Source: a candidate division NPL-UPA2 bacterium Unc8 (GTDB lineage: Bacteria > NPL-UPA2). From it: DNA of 38,362 nt. Under the pieces are notes generated by a model. It did no database searches and had not been told where the DNA came from. It saw only the letters and a program-made list of their open reading frames with translations. The DNA lies in assembly GCA_003574845.1 (NCBI GenBank), contig NDHY01000003.1, positions 64,646-103,007 on the forward strand, read 5' to 3'. Below are positions 1 through 8,555 of this stretch, piece by piece. Within the stretch, counting starts at the first letter, position 1. The number at the start of each line of letters is the position of its first letter. The position numbers were made by a program, and so were the translations under genes.

Positions 1-45
1 CAATTTCCAATTTCTAATTTCATCTCTCTCTACTCTCTACTTATT
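1..45. repeat. Heptamer tandem array downstream of tRNA-Thr
   Basis: This stretch divides into consecutive 7-bp units: CAATTTC twice, then TAATTTC, then ATCTCTC, TCTACTC and TCTACTT. It begins within a few bases of the tRNA 3' end. The same unit types recur in other intergenic regions of the window. No gene or terminator is visible in it. Confidence 0.8.
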
Positions 46-117
46 AGCTGGTGGAGGGAATTGAACCCCCAACCTGCGCATTACAAGTGCGCTGCTCTAC
101 CGTTGAGCCACACCAGC
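46..117 (-). tRNA. tRNA-Thr (anticodon TGT)
   Basis: Read on the minus strand, the sequence folds as a tRNA. The 7-bp acceptor stem is GCTGGTG pairing with CACCAGC. The anticodon stem GCGCA/TGCGC encloses the loop CTTGTAA, so the anticodon is TGT, which reads ACA (Thr). The T-loop region contains GGTTCAATTCC. The 3' CCA is not encoded, so it must be added by a nucleotidyltransferase. A heptamer array follows immediately downstream. Confidence 0.95.
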
Positions 118-175
118 CGCTATTATGTAGCTCTTAACACATTTCAGGATTTTAGTCAAATTATAACCGTAATTT

Positions 176-204
176 TTGCGATTGCTGCCTTTCTATGATA
201 AAAT
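176..204 (+). promoter_or_regulatory. Putative sigma-70 promoter of the LPS operon
   Basis: TTGCGA (176-181, 4/6 match to the -35 consensus) is followed after exactly 17 bp by TAAAAT (199-204, 5/6 match to the -10). It lies about 50 bp upstream of the first gene of the plus-strand operon. This is a prediction by inspection only. Confidence 0.4.
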
Positions 205-254
205 TCACACTTACGTAGATTCTTTTAATCAATTAATGCAAAGACGGTGAATTA

Positions 255-1076
255 GTGAAAGAGATAGCTTCTCATATTTATTCTGTTTATAGTAAAGAAG
301 AGACAGATAAACATTTAAGAAAAGTAGACCTGGTTCTAATAGACATGGATGGCTGTGTTTATCCAAGAACAACCGGACTATCTTTATTCAAAAACTGTTG
401 TCTTCTTTATTTTGACGACAGAAACATTAAGATTATTTTCTACATTATTTCCTTCATTGCTTACTACCCCATAATAATGTTTCTTCACTTGATTCGCTTG
501 GTTAATAATCATAAGCTCATGTGTTTCTTTTCTGGAAGATTTCGCGGTATCCCGCTTTCGTATTTGCAAGCTGCTGCCAGGCCTATTCCTGCCAAATCTT
601 TTCCCGGAGCAAAGAAAGTGTTAAGTATTCTATCCAAACATGCAAAGACAGGATTTATCAGTTTTGGATTAGATATGGTTTTAAATGAATACAAAGTTCA
701 ATTCAGGGATGAGGGACGTCAATTAATTAGCTTTTATGATAGCAATCATTGTATCTGGCGAAAAGACAGCGAAAGAATAGTTAGCAATGGCATAGAGCAA
801 GAGCAACTAATGATAAAAGCATCAGATAAGGCCGATAGAGCAAGAGAAAGAATAAAAGAGTTTAGAGCAAAGGCGCCGCTGGTTATCGGACACAGTCAAG
901 GTGATCTGGAAATGATGAAGGTGGCCAAAGAGTATGGAGGTTTGGCTTTAGGTTTTAACCCTTCCTCAAAGATAGCAAAGCATTGCCATATAGTAGTAAA
1001 AGCAAAGAACTGGCAACCATTGGCAAGCTATCTCTCCTCGGTATTCTCCGATACGATGGATAAAAAATGTATTTAA
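255..1076 (+). CDS. HAD-superfamily phosphatase-like protein with a membrane-like cap segment
   Basis: Haloacid dehalogenase-like hydrolase, 273 aa from a GTG start. Motif I is visible as D30-M-D32-G-C, giving the nucleophile and acid/base aspartates. The motif IV region at 212-217 reads G-H-S-Q-G-D, with His where the family usually has Asp (GDxxxD). Between motifs I and II, at about residues 53-78, is a strongly hydrophobic stretch that could be a membrane helix in the cap region. The gene opens the LPS operon and overlaps msbA by 10 bp, so a role in dephosphorylating an envelope precursor is plausible. The substrate is unknown. It does not resemble the short KdsC-type phosphatase. The GTG start is supported only by ORF extent and a weak GGTGA upstream. 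Confidence 0.75.
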   Translation: MKEIASHIYSVYSKEETDKHLRKVDLVLIDMDGCVYPRTTGLSLFKNCCLLYFDDRNIKIIFYIISFIAYYPIIMFLHLIRLVNNHKLMCFFSGRFRGIPLSYLQAAARPIPAKSFPGAKKVLSILSKHAKTGFISFGLDMVLNEYKVQFRDEGRQLISFYDSNHCIWRKDSERIVSNGIEQEQLMIKASDKADRARERIKEFRAKAPLVIGHSQGDLEMMKVAKEYGGLALGFNPSSKIAKHCHIVVKAKNWQPLASYLSSVFSDTMDKKCI

Positions 1077-2923
1077 GGTTGATAAAATCCCTCAAGCCGT
1101 ACCGGGGAAAGTTTCTCCTGGCAATTACCTGTATGCTCTTTTATTCTATCTTTAGCCTACTCTCCCTGGGCACGATTATTCCCTTACTTGAAAGAGTGTT
1201 GGGCGAGAATGAAACAGCCGCTCATCAGGAGATAGAGCCACTCCCTTCTCATACTGACCAACCTGACTGTGACGTGCTCGACACGGCAGACAGGTCACTT
1301 ATTATACAGGCAAGGCAAGCTGTAGATGAGAAGATGGTTCTTTTTCTTGAACGTTATGATGGATGGCATTTACTGGCAGTTATTGCCATTGCCTTGGTGG
1401 GTTTCGCCTTTCTCGGTGGGCTATGTGCCTTTGGCAGGGATTATTTTATGTTCTATACTGCCGAAGGTGTAGCTATGAATATGCGTTCCATCCTTCATAG
1501 GAGTCTCCAATCTCTTTCCCTTGATTATTTTACCAGTCATCGTACCGGAATGCTTATCTCGCGCTCAACTAATGATGTTAAGCTCGTTGAGAGTTCAATC
1601 AGCATAGCATTGGCTAATCTCCTGCAGCAATCACTCCAGGTAGTAGTTTTTCTCATTGCTATATTTATTTTTATTCCCTGGCAGCTTGCTTTGCTATCTA
1701 TTGTAACTGCTCCATTTATTGCCCTTCCTATAGTCAAAATTGGAAGAAAAATCCGCTATATCAGCGCCAGATCTCAAGAGAAAATGGCTGACATATATTC
1801 TTTTATTGGAGAGACAATTTTCGGAGCGCCGATTATTAGAGCATTTTTAATGGAAAATTACGAAATAAATAAATTTCAGAATGAGAATAAGGAATTTTTT
1901 AATGTTATTATGAAACTGGCAAAGCGCCAAACGGGACTTTCTCCTATGATACGTCTTGTTGCTACTTTGGGAGGAGTGATAATTATTCTTTATGGGGGCT
2001 GGCTTGTTCTGGAGGGAGCCCTCTCCAGCGCTCTCTTTATTTTCTTTCTTTTACTTTTTGCCTCACTGACTGGTCCTTTTGCAAAACTCAGCAATGTTAA
2101 TGCAATGATTCAACAGGGATTAGCCGCTGCCGGACGCATCTTTAAAATTATTGACACCTACCCCACCGTGAAAAATGCACCGGATGCCATCCCGCTTCCC
2201 AGAATAAAAAATAAGATTTGCTTCTCAAAGGTGAGTTTTTCATATAATGACACCGAAGTTGTGCTCAAAGATATTGACATAGAAGTCAAGGCTGGAGAAA
2301 CGGTAGCATTGGTTGGGCCTACCGGGTCGGGAAAGACAACTCTGGTTAATCTCATACCCCGTTTCTACGACCCTACATCCGGCTCAATTGAAATAGATGG
2401 TTACAATATCAAAAAAGTAACTATGGAGTCCCTGCGGGAGCAGATAGGAATAGTCACTCAAGAGACAATCCTTTTCAATGATACAATTTATAATAACATT
2501 ACCTATGGCAGAAAAGATGTTTCTTCCAGGCAGGTGGAGCGAGCCGCGCGTATTGCAAATGCCCATCAATTTATTGCAAAGATGTCCGAGGGTTACCAGA
2601 CATCGGTGGGAGACAGGGGAATAAGGCTCTCTGGAGGAGAAAGACAGAGAATTGCCATTGCCCGGGCAATTCTCAAGGACTCGCCCATCTTAATCCTTGA
2701 TGAAGCGACATCAGCTTTAGACACAGAGTCAGAAAAATTGGTGCAGGATGCTCTTCGGAAGCTGATGGCCAACAGAACAACATTTATCGTTGCTCATCGT
2801 CTTTCCACGCTCAGGGATGCTGATTGTGTAATTGTACTTGATGGTGGAAGAATTGTCGCAACCGACAGACATGAAGAGAGCCAGAAGAGAAGAGCCAACA
2901 GTAAAGAATGGCAGTGCTTATGA
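1067..2923 (+). CDS. msbA: MsbA-like lipid A/lipid ABC exporter (fused TMD-NBD)
   Basis: ABC exporter half-transporter, 618 aa, expected to flip lipid A-core or another lipid across the inner membrane as a homodimer. The N-terminal half holds about six membrane helices. The loop between TM1 and TM2 (about residues 45-100) is long and polar. The nucleotide-binding domain shows Walker A GPTGSGKTT (417-425), signature LSGGE (521-525) and Walker B ending in D545-E546, followed by the switch-His region IVAHR. Flanking genes (DUF374 acyltransferase, lpxK, waaF) fit lipid A export rather than multidrug export. It overlaps the upstream HAD gene by 10 bp and the downstream gene by up to 16 bp. Confidence 0.88.
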   Translation: MYLRLIKSLKPYRGKFLLAITCMLFYSIFSLLSLGTIIPLLERVLGENETAAHQEIEPLPSHTDQPDCDVLDTADRSLIIQARQAVDEKMVLFLERYDGWHLLAVIAIALVGFAFLGGLCAFGRDYFMFYTAEGVAMNMRSILHRSLQSLSLDYFTSHRTGMLISRSTNDVKLVESSISIALANLLQQSLQVVVFLIAIFIFIPWQLALLSIVTAPFIALPIVKIGRKIRYISARSQEKMADIYSFIGETIFGAPIIRAFLMENYEINKFQNENKEFFNVIMKLAKRQTGLSPMIRLVATLGGVIIILYGGWLVLEGALSSALFIFFLLLFASLTGPFAKLSNVNAMIQQGLAAAGRIFKIIDTYPTVKNAPDAIPLPRIKNKICFSKVSFSYNDTEVVLKDIDIEVKAGETVALVGPTGSGKTTLVNLIPRFYDPTSGSIEIDGYNIKKVTMESLREQIGIVTQETILFNDTIYNNITYGRKDVSSRQVERAARIANAHQFIAKMSEGYQTSVGDRGIRLSGGERQRIAIARAILKDSPILILDEATSALDTESEKLVQDALRKLMANRTTFIVAHRLSTLRDADCVIVLDGGRIVATDRHEESQKRRANSKEWQCL

Positions 2924-3561
2924 AAAATATTATATTAAAACTTATTTCTTTTCTTGGCTGGCTGATAATTTTTCTAATCGGGAAAACAGTGCGCATTAAA
3001 ATTATTGGGAAAGAAAATCTGAATGCACTGAAGGGGGAAAAAAAGAATGCTATTTATGCTTTCTGGCACAACCGACTTTTTTTACTAACATACATCTTTC
3101 GTTATCGTCACATTCAAGTCTTAATCAGCTCCAGTCGCGACGGAGATTATATAGCTGCAGTAGCGTCCCGGTTCGGAGCAGAAACAATCCGTGGGTCAAC
3201 GACCCGCGGTGGTAAAGGAGCAATCTTGGGCATAACAGAGAAGCTGAAATCCGGTTATGACGGAGTGGTCGTTCCTGATGGGCCACAGGGGCCTAAATAC
3301 ATTGCTCAACCAGGTATAGTGCACATAGCAAAGAGAACAGGACTTCCAATAGTCCCGGTAGCTTATGGCGCTGAGAGGAAAAAGGTGCTTGGCAGCTGGG
3401 ACGCTCTCCTCATCCCCTACCCTTTTAGCCGCGTTGTCCTTATCTATGGCGCGCCTGTTAAAGTTCCAAGAGAGACTGCAGGCAAATCATTGGAAAGCAA
3501 AAGACAGGAATTAGAAAAAACATTGATGGCAATCACGCAACGGGCAGATGATTATTTCTAA
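2908..3561 (+). CDS. DUF374/LPLAT-family acyltransferase-like protein
   Basis: A 217-aa protein of the DUF374 family in the lysophospholipid acyltransferase superfamily. It has an N-terminal membrane anchor, then the FWHNR motif (the catalytic-His region), SSRDGD, RGSTTRGG and VPDGPQGPKY, which typify DUF374. The family is often encoded beside lipid A genes and is presumed to acylate a lipid precursor at the inner membrane. The substrate is inferred only. An alternative ATG at 2920 overlaps the msbA stop codon (ATGA) and would give a 213-aa protein starting MKNIILK. That start is at least as likely. Confidence 0.85.
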   Translation: MAVLMKNIILKLISFLGWLIIFLIGKTVRIKIIGKENLNALKGEKKNAIYAFWHNRLFLLTYIFRYRHIQVLISSSRDGDYIAAVASRFGAETIRGSTTRGGKGAILGITEKLKSGYDGVVVPDGPQGPKYIAQPGIVHIAKRTGLPIVPVAYGAERKKVLGSWDALLIPYPFSRVVLIYGAPVKVPRETAGKSLESKRQELEKTLMAITQRADDYF

Positions 3562-4675
3562 TATAAAAAACGGCTGGTTAAAGCAACTGGAGGGTCTCAG
3601 CAATAAAACAGGGATATCGGGTTACTTCCTGAATATAATTCTCACAGTTCTTTCGCAACTTTATCGCGTTGTAATTTTTTTTATCGCTCTCTTCTATCGC
3701 AGGGATATTTTGCGCCGCAGAAAACTGCCATGTTACGTAATAAGCGTAGGAAATATCACCGCCGGCGGAACTGGAAAGACACCGGCTGTGGCTATGATTG
3801 CGGGGTTGCTTAAGGAAAGGGGGAGAAAAGTAGCAATTTTAAGCCGTGGATATAAGAGAATCCACAGTCGATGGTCCATAGTCCATAGTAAAATAGGAGT
3901 AGTTTCTGATGGGGCAAAGACATTAATGGATGTTAAAGAGTCTGGAGACGAACCCTATCTCCTATCCCGGAAGTTACCTGGAATAGCGGTGCTGGTGGGA
4001 GGGGACCGCAGATTGACAGGTAGCTACGCAATAACCAATTTTAGAACAGATACCATTGTTTTAGATGACGGATTTCAATATTTACGACTCCATCGGGATT
4101 TAGATATTGTCATTATTGATAGCGCTGCTCCATTTGGCAACGGGAGGCTTCTGCCGCGAGGAAGATTGCGTGAGCCTTTGAGGAGCCTCAGACGAGGAAA
4201 AATTTTTCTACTGACAAGAGTTGACCAGGCAGATAACATTGATAACCTGATTAAGAGATTAGGGGAAATTAATCCTCACGCCAAAATCGTGCAGACCATT
4301 CATTTTCCCGAACACCTAATTGATATCAGAACAGGAAGCAGAGAGGAAATTGCTGTCCTCTCAGGAAAAAAAATCCTTGCTTTATCCAGCATTGGCAGCC
4401 CGGAATCTTTTGAGAAAACCCTTATCGGGCTGGGGGCTGTTTTAGTAAAAAAACTCCGTTTTCCTGACCATCACTGGTATGTGGAAAATGAGCTCCGGGA
4501 GATAAAGAAAAAAGCAATAGAGAAAAGGGCTGAGTTTATCGTTACCACTGAAAAAGATGCAGTTCGTATTGCCTTGACGGAGGAAGAGCCTTCAATAGAT
4601 TTCTTCTGCATGGTAATTAAGCTAAAAATTATTAAAGGGGAAAAACTGCTGGAGGAGCAAATTTTGCACCAATGA
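3548..4675 (+). CDS. lpxK: Tetraacyldisaccharide 4'-kinase
   Basis: LpxK phosphorylates the 4' position of the tetraacyldisaccharide lipid A precursor at the inner-membrane face. The 375-aa protein has an N-terminal hydrophobic anchor (about 27-50) and the P-loop region GNITAGGTGKT (68-78). SRGYKR, SGDEP, LDDGFQ and FGNGRLLPRGRLRE follow, all typical of LpxK. Unusually, residues about 105-116, between SRGYKR and GVVSDG, are encoded by a 7-bp tandem array of the intergenic type (see separate feature). The reading frame stays open through it. The start overlaps the upstream acyltransferase by 14 bp and the stop overlaps waaF as ATGA. Confidence 0.93.
   Translation: MIISNIKNGWLKQLEGLSNKTGISGYFLNIILTVLSQLYRVVIFFIALFYRRDILRRRKLPCYVISVGNITAGGTGKTPAVAMIAGLLKERGRKVAILSRGYKRIHSRWSIVHSKIGVVSDGAKTLMDVKESGDEPYLLSRKLPGIAVLVGGDRRLTGSYAITNFRTDTIVLDDGFQYLRLHRDLDIVIIDSAAPFGNGRLLPRGRLREPLRSLRRGKIFLLTRVDQADNIDNLIKRLGEINPHAKIVQTIHFPEHLIDIRTGSREEIAVLSGKKILALSSIGSPESFEKTLIGLGAVLVKKLRFPDHHWYVENELREIKKKAIEKRAEFIVTTEKDAVRIALTEEEPSIDFFCMVIKLKIIKGEKLLEEQILHQ
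3861..3889 (+). repeat. Heptamer array inside the lpxK coding region
   Basis: Four consecutive 7-bp units (CCACAGT, CGATGGT, CCATAGT, CCATAGT) lie within lpxK. They resemble the array units at 14989-15050 and 26606-26640. They encode about ten residues (HSRWSIVHS) placed in the loop after the conserved SRGYKR motif. The frame is maintained. Confidence 0.7.
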
Positions 4676-5709
4676 GTAAAATAAAGAAGATTATAGTCAG
4701 AGTGCCTAACTGGATTGGAGATGCTGTGCTCTGTACACCGGCGCTTCATCTACTTCGCAAGAGCTTTCCTTCCGCTTCTATCACTGCATTAGCCAAAGAA
4801 TGGGTAGCGCCGGCGCTTAAAGCTAACCCCGATATTGATAGAATAATCGTAATGACAGAGAAAGAAAGTTACTTTGAATTAGCCGGGAAGATAGCGGTTA
4901 ATAAATTTGAAACAGGAATACTCTTTCCAAATTCCTTTTCTTCGGCTCTTCTTTTCCGATTAGCTCGTATTCCCAAAAGAATAGGCTATTCTACCAACGG
5001 CCGTTCCCTTCTTCTTACTCAGCGGATAAAGCGTCCACTTAATTTCAAAAAAGAGCATCAAGTTTTTTACTATCTTCAACTAATAGAAAAATATCTATCC
5101 ATAACAGGCAATTTTAGGTCTAATCAGGAAATGGTAAAACTGATATGGAATATAACGGAGGAAGAGAAGGTAGGCGCTGATGAGCTACTTCGGGGAGCTA
5201 ATATTTCATCACAAAAGAGATTGATCGGAATAAATCCAGGGGCAGCCCACGGTCCTGCCAAGCGCTGGTTCCCGGAAAGATTTGCTGAAGTGAGCGATGA
5301 GTTAGTGCAAAAATATGATGCGAGAATAGCTATTTTTGGCAGCCCTGATGAAAGGAAAACAGCGATTTCAATTGCAGAGATGATGAAATTCAAGCCGCTT
5401 AATTTTGCCGGAAAAACAAATCTCCGACAATTAGCCGCCATCATCTCCAGATGTCAACTATTCGTTACTAACGATACGGGAAATATGCATATTGCTGCTG
5501 CGGTGGGAACCCCGGTGGTAACAATTTTTGGCCCCACCGATTCCCGGAGAACAGCTCCCCGGGGCAACGGTCATATTATAGTTCAGAAAAAAATTAGGTG
5601 CAGCCCTTGCATGAAAAAAAATTGCCCAAAGAGACATCATAAGTGTATGAAAGCAATAAAAGCACAGGATATCTTAGACGCTGTAGAGAATAGGCGATTT
5701 TTAAAATGA
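4672..5709 (+). CDS. waaF: ADP-heptose--LPS heptosyltransferase (WaaF type)
   Basis: GT9-family glycosyltransferase, 345 aa, which transfers L-glycero-D-manno-heptose from ADP-heptose to the LPS inner core on the cytoplasmic side. The N-terminal motif is VRVPNWIGDAVLCTPAL. The donor-binding loop TNDTGNMHIAAAVGTP lies near residue 265, followed by FGPTD. The C-terminal cysteine cluster (CSPC, then CPKRHHKCM) is typical of heptosyltransferase II-type proteins. The ATG overlaps the lpxK stop (ATGA), so the two are translationally coupled. WaaF rather than WaaC or WaaQ is favoured by the N-terminal motif and the Cys cluster. Confidence 0.88.
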   Translation: MSKIKKIIVRVPNWIGDAVLCTPALHLLRKSFPSASITALAKEWVAPALKANPDIDRIIVMTEKESYFELAGKIAVNKFETGILFPNSFSSALLFRLARIPKRIGYSTNGRSLLLTQRIKRPLNFKKEHQVFYYLQLIEKYLSITGNFRSNQEMVKLIWNITEEEKVGADELLRGANISSQKRLIGINPGAAHGPAKRWFPERFAEVSDELVQKYDARIAIFGSPDERKTAISIAEMMKFKPLNFAGKTNLRQLAAIISRCQLFVTNDTGNMHIAAAVGTPVVTIFGPTDSRRTAPRGNGHIIVQKKIRCSPCMKKNCPKRHHKCMKAIKAQDILDAVENRRFLK

Positions 5710-6494
5710 AAGTGGGAATCATTATTACAACGTATGATAATCCATCTGCTCTGGAGCGGGTCCTAAAAGGATTAAACCTCCAGACAAGGTTGCCTGATGA
5801 GGTCATCATTGCCGATGACGGCTCGGGCAATGAGACAGCAACCCTCATAAGTACCTTTAAAGAGAGGGCATCATTTCCCGCCACTCATCTGTGGCAGGAG
5901 GATAGCGGATTCAGACCAGCAGAGATCCGAAATAAAGCAATTAAATGTTCAAGCAGCGATTATCTCATAATCTTAGATGGCGATTGTATTCCTAACAAGC
6001 ATTTTGTAGCTGACCATATCCTGATGGCTGAGAAAGGTTGTTTTTTTCAGGGAAAAAGAGTATTGGTTGGCAAAAAGGTAGCAGAGAAATTTATGAGCAC
6101 TCACACCGCCTCGCCCCTCTATCTTCTCAGGTTAATATTTTACGGTTCTATATCAAACACCCATCATCTTCTTCGGATGCCCTTTTTCCCATCTTTAAAA
6201 AACAGGAAGGTAGAAGAAGCAAAAAGCTGTAATATGGGTATCTTCAGAGACGACCTTTTGGCTGTTAACGGATTCAATGAGGAGTTTGTAGGATGGGGAA
6301 GGGAGGATTCTGAGCTTACAGTAAGGCTTTATAGATATGGGTTAATACGAAAGATGCATCCATTCATCGCAATATGTTTTCATCTCTGGCACTCGCCCAT
6401 TTCCAGAGAGAACCTCAGCAAAAATGATGCGATTTTACAGATGGCAATAAATTCAAAGGAATACTTTTGCAAAAATGGAATTGTTAAAAAATAA
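5706..6494 (+). CDS. Family 2 glycosyltransferase with galactosyltransferase-like C-terminus
   Basis: GT-A fold glycosyltransferase, 262 aa. The N-terminus IITTYDNPSALERVL and the DGD metal/donor motif (LILDGDC) mark GT2. The C-terminal half carries G-W-G-R-E-D-S-E-L, as in the Glyco_transf_7C domain (GWGxEDxEL), followed by a conserved H-L-W-H. It starts as ATGA overlapping the waaF stop and overlaps the ligase gene by 20 bp. It probably adds a hexose or HexNAc to the LPS core. Donor and acceptor cannot be read from the sequence. Confidence 0.85.
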   Translation: MKVGIIITTYDNPSALERVLKGLNLQTRLPDEVIIADDGSGNETATLISTFKERASFPATHLWQEDSGFRPAEIRNKAIKCSSSDYLIILDGDCIPNKHFVADHILMAEKGCFFQGKRVLVGKKVAEKFMSTHTASPLYLLRLIFYGSISNTHHLLRMPFFPSLKNRKVEEAKSCNMGIFRDDLLAVNGFNEEFVGWGREDSELTVRLYRYGLIRKMHPFIAICFHLWHSPISRENLSKNDAILQMAINSKEYFCKNGIVKK

Positions 6495-7659
6495 AGGCAT
6501 AGCGGTAGAAAAGCTAATTTTCTGGACATTTTGCGCAATGTTCTTTTCTATGCCTATTGGCACTACCCCGATGGTGATTTTCGGCTTATTGACCCTTCTC
6601 TTATGGATATTCTCAGGAAGGTTTCTTAAAAGCAAGCAACAACTGCTTAAAAACAAAAAAATATTTCTTCCGGTGCTGGTGTTCATGGCCATTCCGTGGA
6701 TAGGACTTATTTATACAGAAAACTTCTCTCTCGGGCTTGAATTTGCAAGAAAAAGTTACTACTGGTTATTTGCCTTTGCCATTGCTTCATTATCTTTCTC
6801 CCATTATTCGCCAAAAACCTTTTTCAAGGCATTTCTCGCCGGACTAACAATTACTTCTCTTTTCTCTGTAGGGCAGTTCATAGACCTTATTCCAATGAGA
6901 GAATGGCTTCCGACAGTCTTTGAAGGGCGACGGATAACTATGTCGCTCTTGCTTGTCCTGGGAATGTCAATATCATCATTTTACTTTTTAAAGGAAAATA
7001 GATTAAAGCACAGAATATTGATACTTTTCCTGATACTCTTGCTTCTTTTTACACTATCTATTAGTCAAGGAAGAATCGGTTATCTTGCCTTCATAGCGCT
7101 TTCTCCGTTAATTGCCTATAATCTCCTTGGACAAAAGCATATTTTTAAGGTCGCCGCTATCAGCATTTTGATTGTTAGCGCACTTTTTCTATCCCCTGTC
7201 GTCCGACATCGCTTTGACCAGACAATAAATGATATAAGGCTATACCGTGAAGGAGATCCACGGACAGGCATTGGCCTGCGACTCCATATGTGGGAGGGGG
7301 CGGTAAAGATTTTTACAAAAAATCCTATTATTGGAGTAGGTACTGGCGGGTATCAGTTAGCAATGGAAAAATTTGACGTTCCTGCGCTTCAGGAGGAATT
7401 TAGAGACCCACATAATAGCTTTCTTCACACCGCCGCAAACCACGGAATAGTGGGCTTGATTTCTCTTTGCTGGCTCTTTGCAATAATGCTCAAGGCTGGC
7501 TGGCAGCATCGGCACACGGCAACAGGTTTTTCCGTTTTCTCTTATGGACTTGTGCTACTCATAGGCAGCCTGGCCGCTACACAGATATTAACTCCAAAAA
7601 CAGGGATGTTATTTGCCCTGTTTATAGGACTCTGTGCTAAAATGCCGGAAGAGATTTGA
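6475..7659 (+). CDS. O-antigen ligase / polymerase family membrane protein (WaaL-like)
   Basis: Polytopic inner-membrane protein, 394 aa, with about 10-12 hydrophobic helices. It has the O-antigen ligase/Wzy_C signature: SQGRIGYLAF in one helix-loop, then the long periplasmic loop with NPIIGVGTGGY and the conserved DPHNSFLHTAANHGIVGL. Family members join undecaprenyl-linked glycan to lipid A-core (WaaL) or polymerise repeats (Wzy). The position among core genes favours a ligase. The O-antigen locus at 26847-38158 would supply its substrate. Its 5' end overlaps the GT2 gene by 20 bp. Confidence 0.82.
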   Translation: MELLKNKGIAVEKLIFWTFCAMFFSMPIGTTPMVIFGLLTLLLWIFSGRFLKSKQQLLKNKKIFLPVLVFMAIPWIGLIYTENFSLGLEFARKSYYWLFAFAIASLSFSHYSPKTFFKAFLAGLTITSLFSVGQFIDLIPMREWLPTVFEGRRITMSLLLVLGMSISSFYFLKENRLKHRILILFLILLLLFTLSISQGRIGYLAFIALSPLIAYNLLGQKHIFKVAAISILIVSALFLSPVVRHRFDQTINDIRLYREGDPRTGIGLRLHMWEGAVKIFTKNPIIGVGTGGYQLAMEKFDVPALQEEFRDPHNSFLHTAANHGIVGLISLCWLFAIMLKAGWQHRHTATGFSVFSYGLVLLIGSLAATQILTPKTGMLFALFIGLCAKMPEEI

Positions 7660-7666
7660 TATAGAT

Positions 7667-8554
7667 ATGGGAAAACCCGTTAAATTCGGAGGTTTTGAGG
7701 GAATATTAGAAGAGACAACCTGCCCATTATGTCCACCTGAAGCTATTCCCAGACTGCTCTTTAAGGGGCCTGATAAGATTGGATTCTATCACTGCTCCAA
7801 CTGTAACATTATTTATGTCAGCCCTCGCTTTAGGAAAGAATCGCTTTCAGAGATTTATGAGAACAAAGACTCTATAAACTCATCTTTCTATGAAGAATGG
7901 TCTTACGATACCTGGAAAAGCAATAAAGACCGCTCTTATATCGTCTCTTATCAAAAAGTTATGTTAGTGAAAGAATTTTTGCCGGAAGGAAGTAGAGTTC
8001 TTGATGTGGGATGCGCCACCGGGCTTTTCGTTCTTGAGGCATTAAAGCATGGGCTTCGCTGTGAGGGCATTGACCCAAGTTCTATTCTTACAGAGATTGG
8101 ACAAAAAACGCTAAAGATACCTCTCCATTCAGGAAGTATTGGTGAGTTCAGTCCCCGTTATCAATTTAAAGGAATTATGCTCTGGGATGTCCTTGAGCAT
8201 ATACCTGACCTAATGCACATAATAAAAAAATGCCATGATTTACTTGAGCCGGGAGGTTTCCTTTTTTTACAGGTCCCGAATTACAAAGGTGTCTCTGATT
8301 CTTGTAAGATGTATATGTGTCGATTAGGATTAAAACGCTCTTTTAATTTCGGTTTTCCCTGGCATATATATGCCTTTGACAGAAGAAGCCTCTCATATCT
8401 GATGAAAGCCTCTAAATTCAGTCCAGTGCGTTTTGAATCATGGTCGCATTTTCTAAAAGACAACAATGAAGGTATTCTATCCCGTGCGGCTATGCTCTTC
8501 AAGAGATTTTGTCTGTCTGATTATATAACCTGTATCGCAAAGAAAGCAGCTTAA
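7667..8554 (+). CDS. Class I SAM-dependent methyltransferase with N-terminal zinc-ribbon-like segment
   Basis: About 295 aa from the ATG at 7667, which is 8 bp after the ligase stop. A GTG at 7634 would add 11 residues. The N-terminus has two CxxC pairs (CPLC and CSNC, about 25 residues apart), a small metal-binding segment common in polysaccharide-locus methyltransferases. The Rossmann domain shows motif I VLDVGCATG and the motif WDVLEHIPD (Methyltransf_23 type). It probably methylates a sugar of the core or O-chain. The acceptor is unknown. A GGAAGAG about 13 bp upstream of 7667 is a possible ribosome-binding site. Confidence 0.82.
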   Translation: MGKPVKFGGFEGILEETTCPLCPPEAIPRLLFKGPDKIGFYHCSNCNIIYVSPRFRKESLSEIYENKDSINSSFYEEWSYDTWKSNKDRSYIVSYQKVMLVKEFLPEGSRVLDVGCATGLFVLEALKHGLRCEGIDPSSILTEIGQKTLKIPLHSGSIGEFSPRYQFKGIMLWDVLEHIPDLMHIIKKCHDLLEPGGFLFLQVPNYKGVSDSCKMYMCRLGLKRSFNFGFPWHIYAFDRRSLSYLMKASKFSPVRFESWSHFLKDNNEGILSRAAMLFKRFCLSDYITCIAKKAA

Positions 8555-8555
8555 A

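Noticed and set aside
118..254. TTGCGA with TATGAT at 194-199 as promoter
   Set aside because: The spacer would be only 12 bp. The TAAAAT at 199-204 gives 17 bp and is preferred.
255..1076. KdsC (Kdo-8-phosphate phosphatase)
   Set aside because: It is too long, has a hydrophobic cap insert and lacks the KdsC pattern. Only the HAD motif is shared.
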